Below, piece by piece: positions 27,640 through 35,915 of a stretch of 41,984 bases of DNA. Positions within the stretch are counted from its first letter, which is position 1; each line of letters starts with the position of its first letter. Location: the NCBI GenBank assembly GCA_016199245.1, contig JACQHC010000166.1:1-41984 (forward strand). Direction: 5' to 3'. The notes beneath the pieces were generated by a model. The model ran no database searches. It was not told where the DNA came from and saw only the letters and a program-made list of their open reading frames with translations. The stretch comes from Gemmatimonadota bacterium (lineage in GTDB: Bacteria; Gemmatimonadota; Gemmatimonadetes; Gemmatimonadales; GWC2-71-9). The position numbers were made by a program, and so were the translations under genes.

Positions 27640-29082
27640 GTGAGCAGCACGTTGATGGTCAGCGTGTCGGGCGTGCGCGGGCTGGTCGGCCAGGACCTGA
27701 CGCCGGAGCTGGTGGCCCGCTACGCGGCGGCCTTTGGCGCGCTGGTCGGCGATGCCGGGCGCGCTCCCGTGGTGGTGGTCGGACGTGACGCGCGGACGTC
27801 GGGCGTCATGTTCGCCGCCGCCGTGCAGGCGGGACTCCAGTCCGTCGGTGCGACGGTGATCGACTGCGGAGTCGTGCCGACACCCACGGTTCAGCTCGCC
27901 GTCGAACATCACGGCGCGGGCGGCGGCGTGGTGATCACCGCGAGCCACAATCCGATCGAGTGGAACGCGCTGAAGTTCATCGGGGCGGACGGCATCTTCC
28001 TCGACGCGGAGCGAGGCGCCCGGCTCAGCGAGCTCGTCGCGAGCGGCCGGCTGGCGCGGGCGGGATGGAACGGGATCGGCTCGTTCATGCTCGATCAGCA
28101 GGCCGTGGCTCGCCACGTGGATGGCGTGCGCGGACTGCCCTACCTGACTCTGGAAACCATCCGTCGTCGCCGGTTCACGGTGGCACTGGATTGCGTGCGC
28201 GGCGCGGGCGGCACCATCATGCCGGCCGTCCTCGAGGCGCTCGGCTGCCGTGTGGCGGGTATCAACCTCGAAACCGACGGCCGGTTCCCCCGGCCGCCAG
28301 AGCCCGTGCCCGAGCACCTGGACGAGCTGAGCGCGCTCGTGCGACAGAGCGGCGCCGATGTCGGGATGGCGGTGGACCCGGACGTAGACCGATTGGCTCT
28401 CGTGGACGAGCAGGGAACGCCCATCGGCGAGGACTACACGCTGGCCTTCGCCGTCCGCGCCGTCCTGGGGGCGAGCGGGGCGGGGGCGACGGGGGCGCAA
28501 CGGGCGTCCGGTGGGGGGCGGCGGGGGAATCAGACGACCGTCGTATGCAACCTGTCCACCAGCCTCGTGGTCGAGGACGCGGCGCGCGACTTCGGGGCGG
28601 CCATCGTCCGCACGCCGGTGGGCGAGGCGAACGTGGCCCGGGCGATCATGGAAACGGGTGCCGAGATCGGCGGCGAGGGGAACGGCGGCGTGATGCTGCC
28701 GGCGCTCCACGTCGGGCGGGATGCCCCCGTGGCCGCCGCCCTGGTGCTCGAACTCCTGGCTCGCAGCGCCAAGCCCGTGAGCGCCCTGGTGGCGAGTTCG
28801 CCGCGCTACGCGATCGTGAAGTCCAAAGTTCCGCGAGGGGCCGAGCTCCGACGCGTGTACGGCGCCATCGAGCAGCGTCTGGCCGGGGCGACCGTGGACC
28901 GAACGGACGGGATGCGGCTGGCGTGGCCCGATCGCTGGCTCCACGTTCGACCCTCCGGGACGGAGCCGATCGTGCGCCTCATCGCCGAAGCGCCGACGGA
29001 GGCGCTGGCGCGGGAACTGGTCGCCGCCGGGGCGGGCGCGCTCGAGATCGAGGGCGCCGGGCGTATCGGACCCCAGGCATAG
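27640..29082 (+). CDS. glmM: Phosphoglucosamine mutase/phosphohexomutase
   Basis: GTG start; SGVRG, TASHNP catalytic serine loop, DPDVDR metal site, RPSGTEP phosphate loop; adjacent to glmS. Confidence 0.88.
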   Translation: MSSTLMVSVSGVRGLVGQDLTPELVARYAAAFGALVGDAGRAPVVVVGRDARTSGVMFAAAVQAGLQSVGATVIDCGVVPTPTVQLAVEHHGAGGGVVITASHNPIEWNALKFIGADGIFLDAERGARLSELVASGRLARAGWNGIGSFMLDQQAVARHVDGVRGLPYLTLETIRRRRFTVALDCVRGAGGTIMPAVLEALGCRVAGINLETDGRFPRPPEPVPEHLDELSALVRQSGADVGMAVDPDVDRLALVDEQGTPIGEDYTLAFAVRAVLGASGAGATGAQRASGGGRRGNQTTVVCNLSTSLVVEDAARDFGAAIVRTPVGEANVARAIMETGAEIGGEGNGGVMLPALHVGRDAPVAAALVLELLARSAKPVSALVASSPRYAIVKSKVPRGAELRRVYGAIEQRLAGATVDRTDGMRLAWPDRWLHVRPSGTEPIVRLIAEAPTEALARELVAAGAGALEIEGAGRIGPQA

Positions 29083-29095
29083 GAGGATACGGACG

Positions 29096-30922
29096 ATGTG
29101 CGGAATCGTGGGGTACGTGGGGCAGCGGCAGGCGTCGCCGCTGGTCCTGGAGGGCCTGAAACGGCTCGAGTACCGCGGGTACGATTCGGCCGGTCTCGCG
29201 TCCGTGGACGATGTGCGGCTATCCGTTGAAAAAGCGGCGGGCAAGATCGCCGTGCTGGAGGCGCGTTTGAACGGTCGCCTGCCCCGCGGTTCGGTAGCGG
29301 TGGCGCACACGCGCTGGGCCACGCACGGCGTGCCGTCGGACGCCAACGCACACCCGCATACGGATTGCGGCGGGACCATCGCGCTCGTGCACAACGGAAT
29401 CATCGAGAATGCAGGCCCGCTCCGCCAGGCGCTCGAGCGCCGTGGCCACAAATTCCGCTCGGATACGGACACGGAAGTCCTCGCCCACCTGATCGAGCAG
29501 CATTACTCCGCCTCGCTCGAGCTCGCCGTCGCCGCCGCCTTGCAGCAGGTGGAAGGCACGTACGGCATCGCCGTGCTCTCCACCAAAGAGCCCGCGTTGC
29601 TGGTGGCGGCGCGCAAGGGATCTCCGCTCCTGATCGGCATCGGCGAAGGGGAGCATTTCGTGGCCTCCGACGCCGCGGCCCTGCTGCAGCACACGCGCTC
29701 GGTGGTGTACCTCGACGACGGCGAGATCGCCGTGCTGTCGCCGGACGGCTACCGCGTTACGGATCTGCACACCGAACCCGTGGAAAAAGTGATCAGCGTG
29801 GTGGACTGGGATCTGGCCACGGTGGAGCGAGGCGGCTACGAGCACTTCATGCTGAAGGAGATCATGGAGCAGCCCGAAAGCGTGCGGACGACGCTGCGCG
29901 GCCGGCTGCTCGAGGACGCGGGGGGCGCGCGGCTCGGCGGCCTCAATCTGAGCGACGACGAGCTGCTGGCGGTGGATCGCGTCGTGTTGACCGCCTGCGG
30001 GACCTCCTGGCATGCCGCGCTCATCGGCGAGTACATGCTGGAGGAACTCGCCCGGATCCCGGTCGAAGTGGAGTACGCGTCCGAGTTTCGCTATCGCAAT
30101 CCCATCCTGGATCACCGGACGCTGGTGGTAGCCATTTCTCAGAGCGGCGAAACGGCGGATACCCTGGCGGCCGTACGCGAGGCGAAGCAACGCGGCGCGC
30201 GCGCACTCGGCATCGTGAACGTCGTGGGAAGCACAATCGCGCGGGAGGTGGATGGCGGAGTCTACATCCATGCGGGGCCGGAGATCGGCGTCGCGAGCAC
30301 GAAGGCGTTCAGCTGCCAGGTCGCCGCTCTCTCCCTCCTCACGCTCAGGCTCGGACGGCTGCGTGCCCTGTCGGTGCTGCAAGGGCGAGACATCGTGCGG
30401 GCGCTCGCGCGCCTGCCCGACCAGATCGCCGAGACGCTGGCCCGGGCGCCGGACGTGGAGCGCGTGGCGCAGGCGTTCGCGCACGTGCACAACGCCCTCT
30501 ACTTGGGGCGGGGGTACAATTTCCCGGTGGCGCTCGAAGGCGCGCTGAAGCTGAAGGAGATCTCCTACATCCACGCCGAAGGGTATCCCGCGGCGGAGAT
30601 GAAGCACGGCCCGATCGCGCTGATTGACGACAACATGCCAGTGGTCTTCGTGGCACCTCACGACGCGGTATACCAGAAGATCCTGTCCAACGTCCAGGAG
30701 GTGAAGGCGCGACGGGGACGGGTGGTCGCCGTCGTGACCGAGGGTGATCGGGAAATCGCCGAGCTGTCGGACCACATCGTCACGATTCCGCAGACGATCG
30801 ACTTGCTGACGCCGGTCCTCAGCGTCATTCCGCTTCAGCTGCTGGCGTACTACATCGCGGTCCAGCGCGGGTGTGATGTGGACAAACCCCGCAATCTCGC
30901 CAAGTCGGTCACGGTGGAGTAG
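29096..30922 (+). CDS. glmS: Glutamine--fructose-6-phosphate aminotransferase
   Basis: MCGIVGYVGQRQ N-terminal Cys nucleophile; two SIS domains; C-terminal DKPRNLAKSVTVE. Confidence 0.97.
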   Translation: MCGIVGYVGQRQASPLVLEGLKRLEYRGYDSAGLASVDDVRLSVEKAAGKIAVLEARLNGRLPRGSVAVAHTRWATHGVPSDANAHPHTDCGGTIALVHNGIIENAGPLRQALERRGHKFRSDTDTEVLAHLIEQHYSASLELAVAAALQQVEGTYGIAVLSTKEPALLVAARKGSPLLIGIGEGEHFVASDAAALLQHTRSVVYLDDGEIAVLSPDGYRVTDLHTEPVEKVISVVDWDLATVERGGYEHFMLKEIMEQPESVRTTLRGRLLEDAGGARLGGLNLSDDELLAVDRVVLTACGTSWHAALIGEYMLEELARIPVEVEYASEFRYRNPILDHRTLVVAISQSGETADTLAAVREAKQRGARALGIVNVVGSTIAREVDGGVYIHAGPEIGVASTKAFSCQVAALSLLTLRLGRLRALSVLQGRDIVRALARLPDQIAETLARAPDVERVAQAFAHVHNALYLGRGYNFPVALEGALKLKEISYIHAEGYPAAEMKHGPIALIDDNMPVVFVAPHDAVYQKILSNVQEVKARRGRVVAVVTEGDREIAELSDHIVTIPQTIDLLTPVLSVIPLQLLAYYIAVQRGCDVDKPRNLAKSVTVE

Positions 30923-30923
30923 A

Positions 30924-30985
30924 GCGGCATGAGGGCACACGCGGCATGGGCGGCATGAAACCCGATCACATGCCGCTCATGCCGC
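30924..30985. repeat. Inverted word array (GCGGCATG x3 then CATGCCGC x2)
   Basis: GCGGCATG at 30924, 30941, 30950; CATGCCGC at 30969 and 30978. Confidence 0.85.
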
Positions 30986-31040
30986 CGGGGCGGGGCCGGG
31001 CCGTGCGGGGATGCCGCCCCTGCCGGCGGCGGGGTGCGGG

Positions 31041-31481
31041 GTGAGGGCGGTCGTCCAACGCGTCTCCCGCGCGTCCGTCACGATTGGCGGGCGCGTCACG
31101 GGCTCAATCGGCGCAGGATTCGTCGTGCTCCTCGGCGTGGCGCCAGGCGACGGCCCGGATCACGTCACCTGGATGGCGGACAAGGTCGCCGGGCTCCGGG
31201 TGTTCCCCGATGAACAGGGGAAGATGAATCGGGACCTCGCCGCCGTCGCTGGCGGCGTCCTCGTGGTTTCCCAGTTCACCCTCTACGGCGACGTGAGTCG
31301 GGGGCGCAGGCCGTCGTTCGTTGGGGCCGCGCCGCCTGAGACGGCCGTCCCGATGTACGAGGCTTTCATCCATGCGCTCAAGGAGCGCGGACTCCAGGTC
31401 CAGACCGGCGAGTTCGGTGCCATGATGCAGGTGGAGCTGGTCAATGACGGACCCGTCACGTTGATTCTGGAACGGCCGTGA
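31041..31481 (+). CDS. dtd: D-aminoacyl-tRNA deacylase
   Basis: [56 protein letters not shown]. Confidence 0.96.
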   Translation: MRAVVQRVSRASVTIGGRVTGSIGAGFVVLLGVAPGDGPDHVTWMADKVAGLRVFPDEQGKMNRDLAAVAGGVLVVSQFTLYGDVSRGRRPSFVGAAPPETAVPMYEAFIHALKERGLQVQTGEFGAMMQVELVNDGPVTLILERP

Positions 31482-32050
31482 TCGTCCTCGCCTCCAGCTC
31501 CCCCAGGCGCCGCCAGCTACTCGAGATGTTGGGGATTCCGCACATCGTGGACGCGGCGACCATCGACGAGCGCCAACAGCCCGAGGAGTCGCCGGAAGTC
31601 TTCGCCTCGCGGATCGCGAAGGAGAAGGCGTTGCAGGTGGCGCCGCGCCACCCGGAGCGCGCGATACTCGGCGCGGACACGGTGGTGGTGGTGGACTCCG
31701 CGACCCTCGGCAAGCCGGAGTCCCCGGACGATGCCACGCGGATGCTCGAGCTCCTGGCGGGCCGGGAGCATCGCGTGGTGACGGCGGTGGCCCTCGTTCG
31801 CCAGGGACACGTGGACGAGCGGCGCGACGTCACCCGGGTGTGGTTTCGGCCGCTGTCTCCGGAAGAGATCCGCGCCTATGTGGCCACCGGGGAGCCGCTC
31901 GACAAGGCCGGCGCCTATGGCGTGCAGGGACGAGGCGGCGCGCTCGTTGACCGGATCGAAGGGGACTTCTTCAGCGTAATGGGACTGCCGCTGCGACTGG
32001 TGCTGGAGTTGCTCGCGGCGGCCGGGATGCCCTACAGCTTCACGCGATAG
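31478..32050 (+). CDS. maf: Maf family nucleoside triphosphate pyrophosphatase
   Basis: [58 protein letters not shown]; 4-bp overlap with dtd. Confidence 0.95.
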   Translation: MIVLASSSPRRRQLLEMLGIPHIVDAATIDERQQPEESPEVFASRIAKEKALQVAPRHPERAILGADTVVVVDSATLGKPESPDDATRMLELLAGREHRVVTAVALVRQGHVDERRDVTRVWFRPLSPEEIRAYVATGEPLDKAGAYGVQGRGGALVDRIEGDFFSVMGLPLRLVLELLAAAGMPYSFTR

Positions 32051-33654
32051 ACCTGGACGGCTTGAGCCTTGCCCTTGAGCTGCATGGGCTCCACCGCTTC
32101 GAGGGCCGGCGGGTGCTTGAGCTGCTTGAAGAACGGCTCGGAGATGATGATCTCTCCGGGGCCGGCCTTGGAGCAGAGGCGTGAGGCCGTATTCACCGCG
32201 TCGCCGATCACCGTGTACTCGAGCCGGCGGTCGCTCCCGATGTTTCCCGCGAACACCTCGCCGAAGTTGATCCCGATGCCGATGTTCACGGGCCGACGGC
32301 CCGTTTCGCCCCACTTCTTGTTCAGCGCGACCAACACACGCTGCATGTTGATCGCCGCCCTCATGGCGCGATCGGCGTCGTCCTCATGACGGAGCGGCGC
32401 TCCCCAAATCGCCATGATCGCGTCACCGATGAACTTGTCGAGCGTTCCCTCGTGCTCGAAGATGATCTCCACCATCTCCGTGAAATACTCTGACAGCAGC
32501 GTGGTGATCTCGTCGGGCCCCATCGTCTCCGACATCGGGGTGAACCCCCGGATGTCGCTGAAGAAGATCACCACGGGCCGCTTCTCGCCGCTCCCCAGCT
32601 TGACGGATCCCGCCTGGCTGGCAATCTCCGCGGCCACGTTGGGGGCGAAATACCGCTGGAAGTTGGACAGGACAACGGCTTCGCGCCGAACCCGCTCCGT
32701 CAGCTGGCTGTTCTCGATCGCCACGGCCGTGATGCCGGAGAACGCGATGAGGAACTCGAGATCCTCGTCCCCGAAGGAGTTTGTCGCCGTCAGGTTGTCC
32801 ACGTAGATGATGCCGAGGACCTTCCCCTCACTCCCCATGAGCGGGGTACACATCGCGGACCGCACGCTCTGCATCAGGATGGACTGACCCTTGAACCGCT
32901 CGTCCGCGGCGGCGTTGTCCGTGAGGATCGCGAGGCGCTCGTTCACGGCCCGCCGGGCGATCGACTGCGGTACGTGGCGGCTGCCGCCCGCGTCGCCCAG
33001 GCGGTTCTTCGAGACCCGCGGTACCAGCTCGCCGGAGCCCTCCACCATCAGCATGGATACCCGGTCCACGTTCATGACCTGGAACGTGATGTCCACGACT
33101 TTCTGCAGCAGCTTGTCCACCTCCTGCTGCTTGGACAGCTCCTTCGAGATGTCGAGCAGCAAGGAGAGCTTGGTGGACTGCCGTTCGGACGTGGAGTCGC
33201 CAATCACCTTGAGCTGCGAGGCGCCGCTTGGCCGCCCCTGGATGCGCGCCTGGATATTCCCCAACTCTTCCACCGGTAGCTGGCGGACGATCGTGGCTTC
33301 GGGCGGTCTGGGGCCGAAGCCCGCGTGCGCCTCGGGCTTGGGCGGCGGCTTCATGGCCGGGGGCGTCACCTCGCGCACCCGGAATGCCACCTTGCCGAAC
33401 GTCACGGTGTCACCGTCCTGGGCCACTGCCTGGTCGGTGATCTGCGTGCCGTTGATGAAGGTCCCGTTGCTGGAGCCGAGGTCCCGCACGGACACGCTGC
33501 CGTTTCTCAGAACCACTTCGGCGTGCCGCCGGGAGACCGTGGGGTCGTAGATCGGGAGGTCGCTCGTCACCGCGCGGCCAACCACGATGGACCGGCCCTC
33601 AGCGAGGTCGACGGTCTGGTCCCCGGAAGTGCTGATCAGCTTGATTGCGGACAC
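32032..33654 (-). CDS. Adenylate/guanylate cyclase with N-terminal FHA and GAF domains
   Basis: FHA: VGRAVTSDLPIYDPTVSRRHAEV..DLGSSNGTFING; GAF; cyclase: VVIFFSDIRGFTPMSE..KFIGDAIMAIWGAP..GIGINFGEVFAGNIGS..YTVIGDAVNTASRL. Confidence 0.94.
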   Translation of the reverse strand: MSAIKLISTSGDQTVDLAEGRSIVVGRAVTSDLPIYDPTVSRRHAEVVLRNGSVSVRDLGSSNGTFINGTQITDQAVAQDGDTVTFGKVAFRVREVTPPAMKPPPKPEAHAGFGPRPPEATIVRQLPVEELGNIQARIQGRPSGASQLKVIGDSTSERQSTKLSLLLDISKELSKQQEVDKLLQKVVDITFQVMNVDRVSMLMVEGSGELVPRVSKNRLGDAGGSRHVPQSIARRAVNERLAILTDNAAADERFKGQSILMQSVRSAMCTPLMGSEGKVLGIIYVDNLTATNSFGDEDLEFLIAFSGITAVAIENSQLTERVRREAVVLSNFQRYFAPNVAAEIASQAGSVKLGSGEKRPVVIFFSDIRGFTPMSETMGPDEITTLLSEYFTEMVEIIFEHEGTLDKFIGDAIMAIWGAPLRHEDDADRAMRAAINMQRVLVALNKKWGETGRRPVNIGIGINFGEVFAGNIGSDRRLEYTVIGDAVNTASRLCSKAGPGEIIISEPFFKQLKHPPALEAVEPMQLKGKAQAVQVYRVKL

Positions 33655-33713
33655 GGAGCGCTCCCCAGCGACCGGGAATATACGCGGGCCCCGCGAACGA
33701 CGCTAACGCACGC

Positions 33714-33830
33714 GGGCGATGCTAGGCGATGGCAGGCGACGACAGGCGATGTCGGCATGGTGAGCGGCCGACTGCTACCGACACGGAAGCGGAGATCGCC
33801 GGTGATCGCCCTTCATCGCCTGTCATCGCC
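33714..33830. repeat. Inverted decamer array (GGCGATG words then CATCGCC words)
   Basis: GGCGAYG at exact 10-bp steps (words starting 33714, 33724, 33734, 33744) and YATCGCC/GATCGCC ending at 33800, 33810, 33820, 33830. Confidence 0.85.
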
Positions 33831-35313
33831 CTCCCGCGAGCGCCAGCGCGCGGAGCACGGCGCGGGCCTTGCTCTCCGTCTCCTCGAACTCGCGCGCCGG
33901 GTCGCTGTCCGCCACGACGCCCGCGCCGGCCTGCACCCAGGCGCGCCCGCCGGCCAGCACCGCCGCCCGGATCGCGATCGCCGTGTCGAGCGTTTCCGCC
34001 CCCCAACCAACGTATCCGACGGCCCCTGCGTACGGGCCGCGACGCACGGGCTCCAACTCGTCGATCAATTGCATGGCCCGGACCTTGGGCGCGCCACTCA
34101 CCGTGCCGGCGGGGAAGCTCGCGCGCAGCGCGTCGAGACCATCCAGGCCGGGCCGCAGCCGTCCCCGCACCTCGCTCACGATATGCTGCACGTGAGAGTA
34201 CCGCTCGATGACCTCCTGCTCCGTCACGCGCACGGTCCCGAACTCCGCAACTCGGCCGACATCGTTGCGCCCCAGGTCGACCAGCATGCGGTGCTCCGCA
34301 AGCTCTTTCTCATCGGCCAGCAACGACCGCGCCAGGGCATCGTCCTCCTCGGGCCCGGCGCCCCGCGGCCGCGTGCCGGCGATCGGCCGAACGATGACCT
34401 CCCGGTCCGCGACGCGCACCAGCACTTCCGGCGAGCTCCCGACCAGTGCCAGCTCGTCGAGCTGGAGGAAGAAGAGATAGGGCGCCGGGTTCAGGGCTCG
34501 CAGCGCCCGGTACACGTAGAACGGATTGGCGGCGCAAGGGAGCTCCTGGCGCCGCGAGAGCACCACCTGGAAGACATCGCCGGCGCGGATGTGTTCCCGG
34601 ATCTGCTCGACGTCGCGCTCGAACGCTTCGCGGCCATACGGCGACGTGGGCGCCGGCTCCCCGCCTCCATCGAGGGCGAGCGCAGGAAGCGACGGCGGAT
34701 GAGTCAGTCGGCTCAGCAACTCTTCGATGCGCTGCTCGGCGCCTTCGTAGGCGCGGGCCAACACGTCGCGCGTGGCGCCTGGCGGTACGTCCGCGTTCGC
34801 CACGATGACAGCGCGGCCAAATACGTTGTCGAGTATCACCAGCGTATCCGCCAGCATGAACATGGCGTCCGGGAGACCGCGGTCGTCCGCCGGCGGCGTG
34901 GGCAATCGCTCGATGCTCCGCACCACGTCGTAGCCCAGGTATCCCACGAGCCCCCCGGTGAACGGCGGCAGCCCTGGCGTGCGCTCAGCCCGCCGCGGTC
35001 GGACGAGCGAGCCGATGTGGGCGAACAGGTCCTCGATCGGGCCAGCGGAATTCCACCCTTCGTCGGGGCTCCATCGCTCCGCCGAGCCCGCCCGGTAGCG
35101 CCACGCTTCACGGGGCGCCGTGCCCACGAACGAGTATCTGGCCCACCGTTCTCCACCGACGACCGACTCCAGAAGAAACGCGAACGGAGGACGTGCAACG
35201 GCAGCGCAGGCTACGACGGGCGTCAGCGTGTCGGCGGAGAATTCCCGGGAGACGGGAATGAGCCCGCCGCGCACGGCGCGGGCCGCGAACGCCTCAAAGC
35301 CGGTGGTCGTCAC
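33823..35313 (-). CDS. trpE: Anthranilate synthase component I
   Basis: PFTGGLVGYLGYDVVRSIE; GDVFQVVLSRR; RPIAGTRPRG; HRMLVDLGRNDVGRV; FPAGTVSGAPKVRAMQLIDELEP. Confidence 0.92.
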   Translation of the reverse strand: MTTTGFEAFAARAVRGGLIPVSREFSADTLTPVVACAAVARPPFAFLLESVVGGERWARYSFVGTAPREAWRYRAGSAERWSPDEGWNSAGPIEDLFAHIGSLVRPRRAERTPGLPPFTGGLVGYLGYDVVRSIERLPTPPADDRGLPDAMFMLADTLVILDNVFGRAVIVANADVPPGATRDVLARAYEGAEQRIEELLSRLTHPPSLPALALDGGGEPAPTSPYGREAFERDVEQIREHIRAGDVFQVVLSRRQELPCAANPFYVYRALRALNPAPYLFFLQLDELALVGSSPEVLVRVADREVIVRPIAGTRPRGAGPEEDDALARSLLADEKELAEHRMLVDLGRNDVGRVAEFGTVRVTEQEVIERYSHVQHIVSEVRGRLRPGLDGLDALRASFPAGTVSGAPKVRAMQLIDELEPVRRGPYAGAVGYVGWGAETLDTAIAIRAAVLAGGRAWVQAGAGVVADSDPAREFEETESKARAVLRALALAGGR

Positions 35314-35906
35314 CGAGGCGCGGCCGCTACGTATCGCCCGCCGCCGCTCAGGCTGGCGGAGACGGCGTCCGAACCGGTGCCACCGGACCCGACGGCCGCC
35401 GCCCAGCGATCGACGCTCACTTCACGCCACACGTCGAGCGCAGTCGCGTAGGAGAGGACGTCCGGGTAGCGCGGGGAGTCAAGGCCGGCCTCCAGGTCAC
35501 CGTACCGAACGTACGACAGGGTGACCGTCGGCCGCGCGCCGGCCGCGAAGGCGAGCCCCGCCGGCGATAGGGTAACCCCGTATGTATCCGCATCGGGCGT
35601 GACGGTGATCCGGACCGAGTCCCCTGCGCCGATCGGCGCGCCGTCCAGACTCGCCAGCGAACCGGCCGGGAACCGCACGTCGGCGAACAGCGTCGCGGCA
35701 CCATCGGAATGGCGCAGCGTGCGGGAGACGGTTCGGGAGTTCACGGCGTAGAAGGTGGCCGCCGCGACGGTCGGAGTCCCCGCCTGCTGCGGCAACACGA
35801 TCAAGTCGGCTCCCGGGATGCCGCTACCGGGGATTTGCAGGTCCTCGCACGCGACCAGGAGCGACAGCGCGGCGCAGCTTGCCGCTGCCCGGAGTCGCCG
35901 TGATAT
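35310..35906 (-). CDS. Hypothetical lipoprotein (N-terminus uncertain)
   Basis: LRAAASCAALSLLVACED lipobox; stop overlaps trpE start by 4 bp; no ATG/GTG/TTG in frame close to the signal peptide, so start is approximate. Confidence 0.5.
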   Translation of the reverse strand: MSRRLRAAASCAALSLLVACEDLQIPGSGIPGADLIVLPQQAGTPTVAAATFYAVNSRTVSRTLRHSDGAATLFADVRFPAGSLASLDGAPIGAGDSVRITVTPDADTYGVTLSPAGLAFAAGARPTVTLSYVRYGDLEAGLDSPRYPDVLSYATALDVWREVSVDRWAAAVGSGGTGSDAVSASLSGGGRYVAAAPR

Positions 35907-35915
35907 TGCCGCTCG

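Noticed and set aside
27532-29472. 646-aa minus-strand ORF antisense to glmM/glmS
   Set aside because: High-GC shadow ORF; Arg/Pro/His-rich composition with no domain motifs, while the plus strand encodes clear GlmM and GlmS.
29219-30940. 573-aa minus-strand ORF antisense to glmS
   Set aside because: Shadow ORF opposite a clear glmS; no recognisable motifs.
33714-33830. CRISPR array interpretation of the phased words
   Set aside because: Words are 7-10 bp with 0-3 bp spacers and invert midway; no CRISPR-length repeats, spacers or cas genes.
33325-35451. 708-aa plus-strand ORF antisense to the cyclase and trpE
   Set aside because: Spans two genuine minus-strand genes and has shadow-ORF composition.
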